NCBI GenBank assembly: GCA_016208015.1
Contig: JACQYW010000014.1
Span: 108,265-172,264 of the forward strand
DNA length: 64,000 bases
Source of the DNA: Nitrosomonadales bacterium
Lineage (GTDB): Bacteria > Pseudomonadota > Gammaproteobacteria > Burkholderiales > Gallionellaceae
Reading direction: 5' to 3'
Made by a program: the position numbers and the translations under genes
Notes under the pieces: model-generated
Told to the model about the DNA's origin: nothing
The model's input: the letters and a program-made list of their open reading frames with translations, nothing else
Databases searched by the model: none
In this document: positions 54,907 through 64,000 of the stretch, one piece after another
How positions within the stretch are numbered: position 1 is the stretch's first letter
How the letters are laid out: the number at the start of each line of letters is the position of its first letter

Positions 54907-54955
54907 AGTTCTGAGTGCCGGGTGCTGAGTACTCGGAACTCAGTACTCATCACTA
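54907..54955. repeat. Heptanucleotide repeat at the end of the PAS chemoreceptor
   Basis: Units AGTTCTG, AGTGCCG, GGTGCTG, AGTACTC, GGAACTC, AGTACTC. It extends into the chemoreceptor gene and supplies its last codons and stop. Confidence 0.72.
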
Positions 54956-57027
54956 TTTTTTGCGCATTTGGTCAACGGATAACCGGCCCTGCTGAGTTCA
55001 TCGGCTGATTTCGCCAATTCTTCAGCCGCAGTCTTGGCATCCTGCGCGGAATGCGTGTTGCTATCCACCAGCCCGGTGATCTGCTCCAGGCTCTGCGCCA
55101 CGCTTTCGCCGGCCGCCGACTGTTCCTTCGAGGCCACCGCGATGTGGTCGACGCGATCTGACACCTGTACGGTCGCCGCCATGATCCGCTTCAGCCCCTC
55201 GCCGTTCTTGCGGGTCAGCGTGATGCCGCCTTCGACTTCGCTCACCGCACCCTGCATCGATTTCACCGCCGCATCGGAGATGGTGTTGATCTCGGTGATG
55301 GTCCTGGCGATATCCTTGGTGCTGGCCGCCGTACGCTCCGCCAACTTGCGCACTTCGTCCGCGACCACCGCGAAGCCGCGCCCCTGCTCGCCCGCCCGTG
55401 CCGCCTCGATGGCCGCATTGAGCGCCAGCAGATTGGTCTGCTCGGCGATCTCCTTGATGGCATTGGCGATCACACCAATGCGCTGGATGGACTCGCCCAA
55501 GTCAGTGATCGTTTTGCTCGATGATCGCACCGTGCTGGCCACCTTGCCGGTCGCCGCAATGCTGAGTTCCATGTTGCAACTGTTTTCTTCGACGATCTTC
55601 TGCATCGCTTTGGCATCGCTGAGCGAATCTGCCGCCATGCTCGCGACCTCGATGACAGACTGGCTGAACTGCTCCATCGTCGCGGCGATTTGCTGAATAT
55701 GATCCTGCTCGGTCAGGGCATTGCTGGCTACCCCGCTCACCCTTGCATCCACTTCTCCGATGCGTCCCTGCATCTTCTTCGTCTGGGTAACGATCTCGTC
55801 CACCATGGTGCGCAGATAGCATTGCATGGACTGGATCTCGCACAAGAGCGAACCCATTTCATCCCGGATCGAGATATCCAGCTCGGTATCCAGATTGCCT
55901 TCCATGATGTTCTTGAATTCTTTATCCACCGCCAGAATCGGGCAACAAATAAATTGTTTTGCGCTGATGCCAAAGAGGAAATACAGGAATATCAGCAGTC
56001 CAATCTGTCCAGCCAACATCATCCATGCCCTTTGCTGAGCTTTCAAAAAGTCCGGCTTGAGGTCGAACAACACGTCGGAAGCGCCCAGCACGGCGCCTTC
56101 CTCTGCCTGGTGACAGCCGGTGCAATCCGTGCCGTGAAAATCTTTGCTGGCGAAATATGGAGTGACGACGCGCAAAGAGGGTGCGCCGGATTTGTCATAG
56201 ATCAACATCACGCTTCTTTTCTTGCTCTCCAGCACCTGTCGCTGCACATCATCCCTGACCGCCTCTTCCGGCAGGCCCGCGCCGTACAAGTCGACCACTT
56301 TTTGCGCCCGGACGATCTTTGCCTCCATGACCCCGCCAGAGGATTTTATTTTCTTGAACAGCAACCTGCGGTTATTGACTTCGCCAATCTGGCCGGTGGT
56401 CATCAACATATTCGCACTGTCGATAAATTGATTGGAGACCATCGCACCTTTTTCAGACGCGCTATTGACCATGTCCCTTTGCAGCGCGTCCCATACCACA
56501 AACTGTCCGATGATTGAAAAGATCGCGAGTGGAACAAGTATCACTGCCTGCAGCTTGGTTTTCAGCGACCAGTTCTTGAACTTGTACCGCTCGTATCTGG
56601 AAACGATCTGCGCACCGGTCCGGTTCAGCTCGCGATACTGCACTTCCGCTTCCGCCACCTGCTCGCGCGTGGGAGAACGCCGCACCGACATGTAGCCGAT
56701 GACGCCGCCTTTTTCAATGATGGGCGCAACGGTAGCGCGCACCCAGTAATGGTCGCCGCTCTTGCAGCGGTTCTTCACCATACCGCGCCAGGGATGTTCC
56801 GACTTCAACGTATCCCACAGCCACTTGAATGCCTGCGGCGGCATGTCGGGATGACGCACGATGTTATGGTTGTTGCCGATCAATTCCTCGCGCGAATAAC
56901 CCGAGATCGCCACGAACGCATCGTTCGCATAGGTGATAGTGCCCCTGGTGTCGGTCTTGGAGACCAGCACCATCCCGGCCGGGAGCGGCACTTCCTTTTG
57001 CGATACATAGGCGTTCTTGTTTTGCAT
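54940..57027 (-). CDS. Aer-like PAS chemoreceptor with a periplasmic c-type haem motif
   Basis: 695 residues. Cytoplasmic PAS domain (20-125; [20 protein letters not shown]), membrane helix about 161-180, periplasmic domain with CTGCH at 302-306, second membrane helix about 337-355, HAMP-like region and an MCP signalling domain with the conserved [20 protein letters not shown]. Two sensors in one protein: PAS (probably redox) and covalent haem. The C-terminal tail is short, with its last residues encoded by a repeat element. Confidence 0.92.
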   Translation of the reverse strand: MQNKNAYVSQKEVPLPAGMVLVSKTDTRGTITYANDAFVAISGYSREELIGNNHNIVRHPDMPPQAFKWLWDTLKSEHPWRGMVKNRCKSGDHYWVRATVAPIIEKGGVIGYMSVRRSPTREQVAEAEVQYRELNRTGAQIVSRYERYKFKNWSLKTKLQAVILVPLAIFSIIGQFVVWDALQRDMVNSASEKGAMVSNQFIDSANMLMTTGQIGEVNNRRLLFKKIKSSGGVMEAKIVRAQKVVDLYGAGLPEEAVRDDVQRQVLESKKRSVMLIYDKSGAPSLRVVTPYFASKDFHGTDCTGCHQAEEGAVLGASDVLFDLKPDFLKAQQRAWMMLAGQIGLLIFLYFLFGISAKQFICCPILAVDKEFKNIMEGNLDTELDISIRDEMGSLLCEIQSMQCYLRTMVDEIVTQTKKMQGRIGEVDARVSGVASNALTEQDHIQQIAATMEQFSQSVIEVASMAADSLSDAKAMQKIVEENSCNMELSIAATGKVASTVRSSSKTITDLGESIQRIGVIANAIKEIAEQTNLLALNAAIEAARAGEQGRGFAVVADEVRKLAERTAASTKDIARTITEINTISDAAVKSMQGAVSEVEGGITLTRKNGEGLKRIMAATVQVSDRVDHIAVASKEQSAAGESVAQSLEQITGLVDSNTHSAQDAKTAAEELAKSADELSRAGYPLTKCAKNSDEY
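56110..56124 (-). other. CxxCH haem c motif of the PAS chemoreceptor
   Basis: Codons for CTGCH in the periplasmic domain. A single haem attachment site. Confidence 0.85.
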
Positions 57028-57048
57028 GACCTCCTCCTTCAGACCTTT

Positions 57049-58671
57049 TCAGGTCTTGAAACGTCCGGCTGCGCTTTGCAGCGCGCGCGCCAGATTTTCC
57101 AGATGCACGATCTCTTTCGAGTTGGAGTCCACGGCCGCATGGTTCTCCTCCGACATCTGCGCGATCTTTTCAACATTGCGCGCGATCTCGGTGCTGGCCA
57201 GACTCTGTTCGCTGACCGAGGCGGCGATGTCATGCACTCCGCCGCTCGACAGTCTGACCGCATCCCCTGTTCCGGCAAGCACCTCCGCCACTGTCTCGAC
57301 CTGTTGCTGGGTGGTTTGCAAAGAGCGCAGGCCGGTCTGCACCGTCGCCTCGACATGCGTCGACTTCAGATTCAGCACACTGGTGACTCGGTCGATCGCG
57401 TTGGCCGATTGCGCCGATTTTTCCGCCAGTTTGCGCACCTCGTCCGCCACCACGGCGAAACCGCGCCCCTGCTCGCCGGCGCGCGCCGCTTCGATCGCGG
57501 CATTCAGCGCCAGCAGATTGGTCTGGTCGGCGATATCCTTTACCTGCTGCGTCATGCCGGCGATAGCACGCGTGCTGTCGACGAATTCCTTGACCGAACT
57601 GGCGATCTGATTCACCGCTTCCTGCACATTGTCGATCTCGGCCATCATCACCGTTACGCTCTCATTGCCATGCAAGGCTTGCTGCAAGCTCTGTTCGGAA
57701 GCCTTGCGCACTTCCTCGGCATTCACGGCAACCGAGTTGATGCTCACCGTGATCTCTTCCACCGCAGCCGCAGTGGAGGCGGCGGCTTCGCTCTGTACCT
57801 GCGAACCCTGGGTGATCTGCGCCGCCGATGCCGCGAGTTGCGTCACCGTGGCGAGCACACTATCCGCGCTCCCATGCACCTGGCGGATGGTCTGACGGAA
57901 ACTCTCTATCAGGGTATTGAATGCCTTGGCGGTTTGCGCCACTTCATCGTCACCCGTGATGGCAACTGTACGAGTCAGGTCTCCATCTGCAGCAGCGCGC
58001 ATCATGGTATCCCGCATCGCACCGGTAGAACGCGTGACACCGCTGATAATTGAAGCGCCAAGCGCGATACCCGATACGGCGCTGATCAGGATAAGGAAAA
58101 TGAGGATCGTGCGTGCGGTCGCGAATTTGGCCATTCCGTCTTCATACAATTTGCTCGTTTCCCGCGCTTGCAGCTCTATCAATTCCCCCAGCGTCTCCGA
58201 CAGGGGATGCGACAGGGGGCGCACACTGGAGGCATATATCTTTTTCAACACTTCGGCATTCCCCTCCTGCATGGCTGCCATGGCCGGCTTGATACCCTCT
58301 TCGACAAAGCGGGCGTGCTGTTCGGCAAACTTGCTGGCCAGCGCCTTCTCGTCCTCGTACATGAAGGTCGCCATGTACGCACCCAGGTTTTTATCGATAA
58401 GGGCTATGTTCGCCCTCATTTTCCCGAGTTGCTCTTGCGCCTTCTCCGGCATAATGATGCCGGTCGTCACCGCAATGCGATTGTTCAAATTCGCCGTCCG
58501 CACCACGCCAAGTTGCACAATTGGTATCACGCGGCCGTTGTAGATCGTGCGCATCGCTTCGTTCTCATCATGCGCCACATACAGGCCGATCCCGCCGACC
58601 ACCGCCATCAAGGTCAGCAAAATGGCTAGCAATCCCAGCAAGCGTGTACGTATTTTCAGATTGTTCAACAT
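57049..58671 (-). CDS. Methyl-accepting chemotaxis protein with four-helix-bundle sensor
   Basis: 540 residues from the ATG with GGAGAGGG upstream. Membrane helix 5-28, periplasmic 4HB_MCP-type helical domain (about 30-185), second membrane helix about 190-212, HAMP, and an MCP domain with [20 protein letters not shown]. No haem motif. Ligand unknown. Confidence 0.94.
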   Translation of the reverse strand: MLNNLKIRTRLLGLLAILLTLMAVVGGIGLYVAHDENEAMRTIYNGRVIPIVQLGVVRTANLNNRIAVTTGIIMPEKAQEQLGKMRANIALIDKNLGAYMATFMYEDEKALASKFAEQHARFVEEGIKPAMAAMQEGNAEVLKKIYASSVRPLSHPLSETLGELIELQARETSKLYEDGMAKFATARTILIFLILISAVSGIALGASIISGVTRSTGAMRDTMMRAAADGDLTRTVAITGDDEVAQTAKAFNTLIESFRQTIRQVHGSADSVLATVTQLAASAAQITQGSQVQSEAAASTAAAVEEITVSINSVAVNAEEVRKASEQSLQQALHGNESVTVMMAEIDNVQEAVNQIASSVKEFVDSTRAIAGMTQQVKDIADQTNLLALNAAIEAARAGEQGRGFAVVADEVRKLAEKSAQSANAIDRVTSVLNLKSTHVEATVQTGLRSLQTTQQQVETVAEVLAGTGDAVRLSSGGVHDIAASVSEQSLASTEIARNVEKIAQMSEENHAAVDSNSKEIVHLENLARALQSAAGRFKT

Positions 58672-58749
58672 AGCCCTCTCCATTTTCATCTTGGAAACCA
58701 CCGTTGCGCGTTGCCAACTTCATGCAACGACAAACTGGTTGCGGGTGTT

Positions 58750-58879
58750 CCCTCATCCCGATTCCTCCGGTGGAACGACTGGCCATTCGACCAAGTCCGC
58801 AAGCGGGCAAGTCGCCGGTCATCCCCGAGGGAAAGGGACTTTACTCACTCCCCCTCCCTGAGATGGGCCGGGATGAGGG
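58750..58879. repeat. Inverted-repeat element between chemoreceptor genes
   Basis: 130 bp bounded by perfect 11-bp inverted repeats (CCCTCATCCCG at 58750-58760, CGGGATGAGGG at 58869-58879). No coding frame, no clear target duplication. May be a miniature element or REP-like sequence. Confidence 0.5.
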
Positions 58880-58930
58880 TTTGCACCATGCAGATGTCCG
58901 GCTAACCACGATTTTCAGGTTCATTTCCCC

Positions 58931-60562
58931 TTAAGCCTTGAATCTGGCAACAGCATTCTGCAAATCCGCGCCCATGCATTCCAATTCCGCGATGTCACGC
59001 GCTGTCTGCTCGATAGCCGCGTGGTTCTTCTCAGCCATCCTGGCGATCTGTCCGATGTTGCGCGTGATCTCGTTGCTCGCGATCCCCTGTTCGGTGACCG
59101 ATTCGGCGATCTCGCCGACCCCGACGTTCGACGCTTTCACCGCCGCACCCGCCTCTTTCAATACGGCAGACATCAACTCGACATGCTTGTGCGTGGATTG
59201 CAGCGACTGCATGCCGGAAACGATGGATTGCTCGACCCGCGCGGATTTCTCGTCCAGCTTGCTGGTGACCTTGTCGATCTCGCTGGCCGACTGGGCGGAT
59301 TTCTCCGCCAGCTTGCGCACCTCGTCCGCCACCACCGCGAAACCGCGGCCCTGCTCGCCCGCACGCGCCGCCTCGATCGCGGCGTTCAGCGCCAGCAGAT
59401 TGGTCTGGTCGGCGATGTCTTTCACCTGCTGGGTCATGCTGGCGATGGTTCGTGTACTCTCCACGAACTCGTTTGCGGACATGGCGATCTGCTGCACCGC
59501 ACCTTCGATGCTCTGGATCTCGCGTACCATCTCGGCCACGCTGCGGTTGCCCTGCTCGGTCTGCTGCATGCTCTTTTCCGACAGGTCACGCACCACACTG
59601 GTGTTTCCCGCCACCGAATTGATGCTGGTAGTCACTGCGCCGACCGCGTATGCGGTCGAGGAGACCGCCTCGCTCTGCGCGCGCGAACTGTCCGCCACAT
59701 CGGCCGACGTGGCGGCGATATGACTGGTGGTCTTGTTGATCCTGTCCACGCCGCTCAACACCTGCCGGATGATGGCGCCGAAGTTATCGATCAGTGCGTT
59801 GAAAGAGACCGCAGTCTGGCCGACCTCATCCTTGCTGCGCACGGCGACGCGACGCGTCAGATCGCCGTCCGCCTGCATCGCCTGCATGGCCTGTTGCAGT
59901 TCGCGGGTCGGGCGCGTCACCTGGTTGATGAGCCAGCCGATGACGAAGAACAAGGCCACCTGTATCGTGATCTGGCCTATCCACAACACCGCACTGGCCT
60001 TGCTCATCGCGGCGTATTCGTCCGAGATATCCAGACTCACGCTCACCGCGCCGACCACCGCGCCGTCCTCGGCGGTGTGGCACAACAGGCAATTGGTGCC
60101 GGTACCGCGAAAATCCTTGGCGGCAGCGACCGGCTCAACCACGCGCAGGATGCGTTTCCCGTCCTTCTCGAAGAACACGCTTTGCTGTTTGCCGCTGTTC
60201 AGCGCCGCACGGTCCAAGTCATCCCTTGCCTGTTCCTCGGGGACGCCGGCACCAAACTGGCTCTCCAGCACACGGCCGCGCACGATGCGCAACTCCTCCG
60301 CTTTGCTGGATACCGCCATCTTCTTGACGAACAGTCGGCGCTGTTCGATATCCGAGATGCTTCCGTTCAGCATCATCATGTTCAGACCGTTGAACACGCC
60401 ATCCGCCGGGATCACTGCGCGGTTCTTGGCATCTTCCAGCACGCGCATTTCATAACGGTCGAACGCCCAGCGCTGCGCAAACACCAGCACCACCAGCAAT
60501 AACAGTTGGATGGGTATCTGCAACTTGTTCTTGATCGACAACCCGCTCCACCACTCGCTCAT
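58931..60562 (-). CDS. Chemoreceptor with periplasmic c-type haem motif (1)
   Basis: 543 residues from the ATG (a GTG nine bases upstream is in frame). Membrane helix about 11-30, periplasmic domain with CLLCH at 158-162, second helix about 193-213, HAMP and MCP domain. Clearly homologous to the next gene throughout. Expected to sense redox state or a gas through haem. Confidence 0.93.
   Translation of the reverse strand: MSEWWSGLSIKNKLQIPIQLLLLVVLVFAQRWAFDRYEMRVLEDAKNRAVIPADGVFNGLNMMMLNGSISDIEQRRLFVKKMAVSSKAEELRIVRGRVLESQFGAGVPEEQARDDLDRAALNSGKQQSVFFEKDGKRILRVVEPVAAAKDFRGTGTNCLLCHTAEDGAVVGAVSVSLDISDEYAAMSKASAVLWIGQITIQVALFFVIGWLINQVTRPTRELQQAMQAMQADGDLTRRVAVRSKDEVGQTAVSFNALIDNFGAIIRQVLSGVDRINKTTSHIAATSADVADSSRAQSEAVSSTAYAVGAVTTSINSVAGNTSVVRDLSEKSMQQTEQGNRSVAEMVREIQSIEGAVQQIAMSANEFVESTRTIASMTQQVKDIADQTNLLALNAAIEAARAGEQGRGFAVVADEVRKLAEKSAQSASEIDKVTSKLDEKSARVEQSIVSGMQSLQSTHKHVELMSAVLKEAGAAVKASNVGVGEIAESVTEQGIASNEITRNIGQIARMAEKNHAAIEQTARDIAELECMGADLQNAVARFKA
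60077..60091 (-). other. CxxCH haem c motif
   Basis: Codons for CLLCH, preceded by FRGTGTN as in the neighbouring receptors. Confidence 0.85.
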
Positions 60563-60602
60563 TTCACCCACCTTTTCAGGTTAGTCATCATCCGTGCGGT
60601 CA

Positions 60603-62228
60603 TCAGACCTTGAACCTGCCAACGGTCTGGTTGAGATTTTCGGACAGGTCTTCCATCGATCTCACCGCTACTACGGTGCGTTTGACCACATCGTTGCTGC
60701 CGCTGGCCATCACCGCCATCTGCTCGATGTTGCGCGCGATATCCTTGCTGGCATCACGCTGCTTGTTTATCGAGTCGGAGATGCTCTCCAACCCTTTGTT
60801 CACGCTGTCCACCGAAGCGTTCGCCTCGACCAGCACGGCGGTGACTTCGCGGATATGTTCCTGGCTGCTTTGCAGCGCGCCCATGCCGCGCTGCACGGTC
60901 TTCTCGACCTGGCCGGACTGCGCCCCCAACGACTTGGTGACCTCGTCGATCTGGGTCGCCGACTGCGCGGATTTTTCCGCCAGCTTGCGCACCTCGTCGG
61001 CCACCACGGCAAAACCCCGTCCCTGCTCGCCCGCGCGTGCCGCCTCGATCGCGGCATTCAGCGCCAGCAAATTGGTCTGTTCGGCGATGTCGCGCACCTG
61101 TTGCGTCATGTTGGTGATGCTCTGCGTGTTGCTGACGAACTCGCTGACGGCAGTCGCGATCTCGCGCACCGAACCTTCCACGCGCTCCAGTTCCCGCATC
61201 ATCTCGTGCAGACTCTGCTGTCCGCGGTTGGCGCGCTCCAGGCTTTCAGTCGACAGTTTGGAGACTTGGTTGGCACCTTCCGCGACTTGTGCAATGCTGG
61301 CGCTGACCTGCTCGACTGCCTTCGATGTCGAAGCTGCCGTGTCGCTCTGCTGCTGTGCGCTCTGCGCAAGTTGCTGCGCGTCCTGCGCCAGCGAATGTGC
61401 CGCACGGGCGACCTGATGGGCGTGCCCGTCCACTTGCGTGACGATGCCCTGGAAACTGCCGGTCAGTTCGTTGAACGCTTTTGCGGTGTGCCCGATCTCA
61501 TCTTCGCTGTGCACCACCACGCGCCTGGACAGGTCGCCATCCTTTTGCATGGTCTCCATTGCCAGCTGGAGTTCCCGGGTCGGGCCGGTGACGAAACTGA
61601 TCAGCCAGCCTATGCCGAAATACAGGAACACCTGAACGGCGATCTGGGCAGCCCATAGGGTCATGTTCGCCCGGTTCATCACATCGTATTCTTCCGTGAT
61701 ATCCACCGTGATACTCGCCGCCCCGTTCACAGTACCTTCCGGCACGGTATGGCACATCAGGCAGTTGGTGCCGCGAAAATCCGATCTGGCGATGAACGGC
61801 ACGACCACGCGCAATGCGTTCTTGCCGTTCTGGTCGAGCAATCTGGTCTGTTCCTTTGCCGTCGACAGCGCCTCCCTGTCCATGTCGTCCCTGGCCTGCT
61901 CGGACGGCAGACCGGGACCGAATTGCTCCTGTACCGGCTTGTTGCGGATGACGCGCAACTCCAGCACCCGGTCGGATGCGCCCATCTTGTCCACATACAG
62001 CTTGCGCTGGTCGCTGTCGCTGATGATGCCGTTCAGCATCAGCATGTTCAGACCGTTCAACACGCCATCGGCTGAAACCACGGCCTTCTGCCGTGCCTCT
62101 TCCAGGACGCGCTCTTCGAATTCGTTCAAGGCCGTGCGTTGCGCCATGATCATGATCACCAGCAGGATGAGCTGGATCGGGATCTGCAACTTGTTCTTCA
62201 GCGAAAGCCTGCTCCACCAGCTCTTCAT
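60603..62228 (-). CDS. Chemoreceptor with periplasmic c-type haem motif (2)
   Basis: 541 residues. Membrane helix about 11-30, periplasmic domain with CLMCH at 156-160 ([10 protein letters not shown]), second helix about 191-210, HAMP and MCP domain. Closely similar to the adjacent receptor, so a tandem duplication. Preceded by a sigma-28 promoter. Confidence 0.93.
   Translation of the reverse strand: MKSWWSRLSLKNKLQIPIQLILLVIMIMAQRTALNEFEERVLEEARQKAVVSADGVLNGLNMLMLNGIISDSDQRKLYVDKMGASDRVLELRVIRNKPVQEQFGPGLPSEQARDDMDREALSTAKEQTRLLDQNGKNALRVVVPFIARSDFRGTNCLMCHTVPEGTVNGAASITVDITEEYDVMNRANMTLWAAQIAVQVFLYFGIGWLISFVTGPTRELQLAMETMQKDGDLSRRVVVHSEDEIGHTAKAFNELTGSFQGIVTQVDGHAHQVARAAHSLAQDAQQLAQSAQQQSDTAASTSKAVEQVSASIAQVAEGANQVSKLSTESLERANRGQQSLHEMMRELERVEGSVREIATAVSEFVSNTQSITNMTQQVRDIAEQTNLLALNAAIEAARAGEQGRGFAVVADEVRKLAEKSAQSATQIDEVTKSLGAQSGQVEKTVQRGMGALQSSQEHIREVTAVLVEANASVDSVNKGLESISDSINKQRDASKDIARNIEQMAVMASGSNDVVKRTVVAVRSMEDLSENLNQTVGRFKV
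61749..61763 (-). other. CxxCH haem c motif
   Basis: Codons for CLMCH in the periplasmic domain. Confidence 0.85.
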
Positions 62229-62285
62229 AATCTCGTTCCTTCAACTATCGTCGACCGTCATTATTGTTGCCGACCCTCATGTTCC

Positions 62286-62312
62286 TTAGCGGCAGGCCGC
62301 TGCGAACCTTTA
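62286..62312 (-). promoter_or_regulatory. Sigma-28 promoter for the chemoreceptor genes
   Basis: Minus strand TAAAGGTT, 11 bases, GCCGCTAA: one mismatch in each box. It overlaps the motB stop and starts a new transcript for the chemoreceptor and che genes. Confidence 0.7.
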
Positions 62313-63344
62313 ATGCCCAGCTGCCACCGCCCCGGAATGGGCAGCGTTCTCCGCCGGCATCGCCGTGACTGCCTGCGGCGCGGATGCCGTCACGTCCACA
62401 CCGGACGCCGCATCCAGCTGCAATTCTTCCAGCGGGTCGCCGGTCTCGGCGTCAATGTCGACACTGCCGCCATCCTTCAATGCCGCCTCTTCGGCCTTTT
62501 TGTTCATCACGATGATGCTGATGCGCCGGTTGATCGGGTTGAGCGGCTGCTGCTTGTCGAACAACACCGCCGAAGACAACCCGACCACGCGCACGATCTT
62601 GTCATCCGCCAGCCCGCCCTTGATCATTTCGCGGCGCGAGGCATTGCCGCGATCCGCGGACAGCTCCCAGTTGCTGTAACGCCCGTCCGCAGTGACATAA
62701 GGCTGTGCATCGGTGTGTCCCGACAGGCTGACTTTGTTCGGCATGTCATTCAACATCTTGCCGATCGCGCGCAGGATATCCCTGGTGTAGGGTTCCAGGT
62801 CGGCACTGCCGCTCTGGAACATGGGGCGATTCTTCTCATCGACGATCTGCACGCGCAAACCTTCCGAAGTGAGGTCGAGCAGTATCTGGTCCTTGAATTT
62901 CTTCAGTTTGACTTCGGCCTCGATCATTTTTTCGATGTTGGCCTTCAGTTCTTTTAGTTTTTCCAGTTCCTTGATGCGCTCCATCCGCAGGAACTCCTGC
63001 CGCGTCGCCTTGAGGTTGATGATCTTCTCTTCCGGCGGCAGTTCTCCCGATTTCACCTGCCCCTCGCTGCGCGTGAGGTCCTGCCCGCCACCCTTGATGA
63101 TGCTGGAGCTGTCGCCGCTGCCCGTGCCGCCCATCAACGCGACCTTGAGCGGGGTTTTGAAATATTCGGCGATCCCCTGCAGGTCGCCTTTTGCGGTGGA
63201 ACCGAGCAGCCACATCAGCAGAAAGAACGCCATCATCGCCGTCACGAAGTCGGCATAGGCGATCTTCCAGGCGCCGCCGTGGTGGCCACCCGCCACCTTT
63301 TTGATGCGCTTGATGACGATGGGTCTTTTGTCTTCTTTCGCCAT
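62310..63344 (-). CDS. motB: Stator protein MotB
   Basis: 344 residues. Basic N-terminus, then GAWKIAYADFVTAMMAFFLL with the proton-binding Asp32, a coiled linker rich in Lys and Glu (about 95-150) and an OmpA-like domain (SLSGHTDAQPYVTADGRYSN; LNPINRRISIIVMNKK). The C-terminus carries an extra Asp/Ala-rich tail. Partner of the broken motA upstream. Confidence 0.95.
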   Translation of the reverse strand: MAKEDKRPIVIKRIKKVAGGHHGGAWKIAYADFVTAMMAFFLLMWLLGSTAKGDLQGIAEYFKTPLKVALMGGTGSGDSSSIIKGGGQDLTRSEGQVKSGELPPEEKIINLKATRQEFLRMERIKELEKLKELKANIEKMIEAEVKLKKFKDQILLDLTSEGLRVQIVDEKNRPMFQSGSADLEPYTRDILRAIGKMLNDMPNKVSLSGHTDAQPYVTADGRYSNWELSADRGNASRREMIKGGLADDKIVRVVGLSSAVLFDKQQPLNPINRRISIIVMNKKAEEAALKDGGSVDIDAETGDPLEELQLDAASGVDVTASAPQAVTAMPAENAAHSGAVAAGH

Positions 63345-63378
63345 GGTTGGGATCTATCGACTGGATTGTGAAAAACGA

Positions 63379-63896
63379 CTAGCGCTTTTGTTTGACATGC
63401 TCTTCCAACTCGGCGAAACCGGGACGTTCGGTAGAGTTCAACACCTTGCGGCCGAATTCCACGGCCATCGCCGGCGCGTATCCGTTCAGATTGGCCAGCA
63501 ATACGACCTTGACGGCCTGGAACATCTTGGAAGACTCTTCGGCCTTTTGCTCGATCAGACCGGCCAACGGGCCGACGAAACCGTACGCCAGCAGGATGCC
63601 GAGGAAGGTCCCCACCAGCGCGTGCGCGATCAGGATACCCAGCTCGGCCGGCGGGATGCCCACCGACTCCATGGTATGCACCACCCCCATCACCGCGGCG
63701 ACGATACCGAATGCCGGCATGCCGTCACCCAACTTGGCGATGGTGTGCGAGGGAAGCATGGCTTCGTGATGATGTGTTTCGATCTCCAGATCCATGAGAT
63801 TCTCGATCTCCATGGCATTGAGATTTCCGCTGACCATGATGCGCAGATAGTCGGTGATGAATTCGACCACGTGATGGTCGGACTGTTGGTACGCGT
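63379..63896 (-). pseudogene. motA: motA, 5' end removed by insertion
   Basis: Encodes the C-terminal ~172 residues of MotA (FITDYLRIMVSGNLNAMEIE; GDGMPAFGIVAAVMGVVHTM; GPLAGLIEQKAEESSKMFQA). The frame ends abruptly at ...AYQQSDHHV where IS-like DNA starts. About 110 N-terminal residues, including the first two membrane helices, are missing. An internal GTG at 63870 opens a shorter frame but is unlikely to give a working stator. Confidence 0.85.
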
Positions 63897-64000
63897 TGAA
63901 TATTACCCAGAAAACCTAGCCTCTGCGCGCTGAAAATTACCCAGGTGATTAACCTCCTCCATTCCGATTTTCGGAATGGAGAAACCAAGGAGATGATCAC
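63897..64000 (+). mobile_element. Left end of an IS21-like insertion sequence
   Basis: Begins TGAATATTACCCAG at the break in motA and repeats nearly the same sequence (TGAAAATTACCCAG at 63931-63944), as the multiple terminal repeats of IS21-family elements do. A hairpin (CTCCATTCCGA with TCGGAATGGAG, 63957-63981) and AAGGAG ATG at the very edge suggest a transposase gene starting at 63993. Only 104 bases are visible. Confidence 0.65.

Noticed and set aside
63725..64000. A 91-codon minus-strand frame crossing the motA break
   Set aside because: It is out of frame with motA and reads through the IS end; no domain.

Overview
The window is a 64 kb stretch of a betaproteobacterial chromosome dominated by one large flagellar and chemotaxis locus. 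Gene order, the FliA/FlgM/FlhF/FlhG set, a MotCD-type second stator and several chemoreceptors carrying c-type haem motifs fit a Nitrosomonadales/Gallionellaceae-like organism. That placement is inferred from gene content only. GC is high except in the integron cassettes.

Layout. 1-8515 (minus strand): a tightly packed glycan-modification operon (two methyltransferase-like proteins, a GNAT acetyltransferase, two paralogous beta-propeller proteins, a WbqC-like protein, a DegT-family aminotransferase and a large TPR/GT41 O-GlcNAc-transferase-like protein). It lies directly downstream of fliE, so a role in flagellin or surface glycosylation is likely. 8565-19730: fliE (minus), then fliFGHIJK and fliLMNOPQR (plus). 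19725-24703: a complete chromosomal integron, with intI reading away from a leftward array that has seven 78-bp attC sites, one atypical attC-like site and a degenerate terminal half-site. The array carries a BrnTA toxin-antitoxin pair, a SUKH-like protein, small membrane proteins and unknowns. It sits between the convergent fli and flg operons. 24715-28407: a duplicated flgL tail and a five-PAS GGDEF-EAL protein. 28408-38741 (minus): flgL, K, J, I, H, G, F, E, D, C, B. 38876-40455 (plus): flgA, flgM, flgN. 40462-63344 (minus): motD, motC, fliA, flhG, flhF, flhA, flhB, cheB, cheR, cheA, cheZ, cheY, two cheV, four chemoreceptors and motB. 63379-63896: a 5'-truncated motA, broken by what looks like an IS21-family element running off the right edge.

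How it works together. The fli and flg genes build the export gate, basal body, rod, rings, hook and junction. FlhF/FlhG place and count flagella. FliA and FlgM form the late-gene checkpoint, and good sigma-28 promoters precede flgM, flgK and the last chemoreceptor. The chemoreceptors feed CheA/CheY/CheZ through CheV proteins (no cheW is in the window). Methylation is set by CheR and by a CheB with no receiver domain. MotCD, and formerly MotAB, power rotation. The PAS-GGDEF-EAL protein links the locus to cyclic-di-GMP.

No stretch over 300 bases lacks a gene or a described element. The longest gaps (24633-24912, 28141-28407, 58672-58930) hold a terminator plus flgL remnant, a terminator, and an inverted-repeat element, respectively. 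No rRNA, tRNA or CRISPR array was seen.
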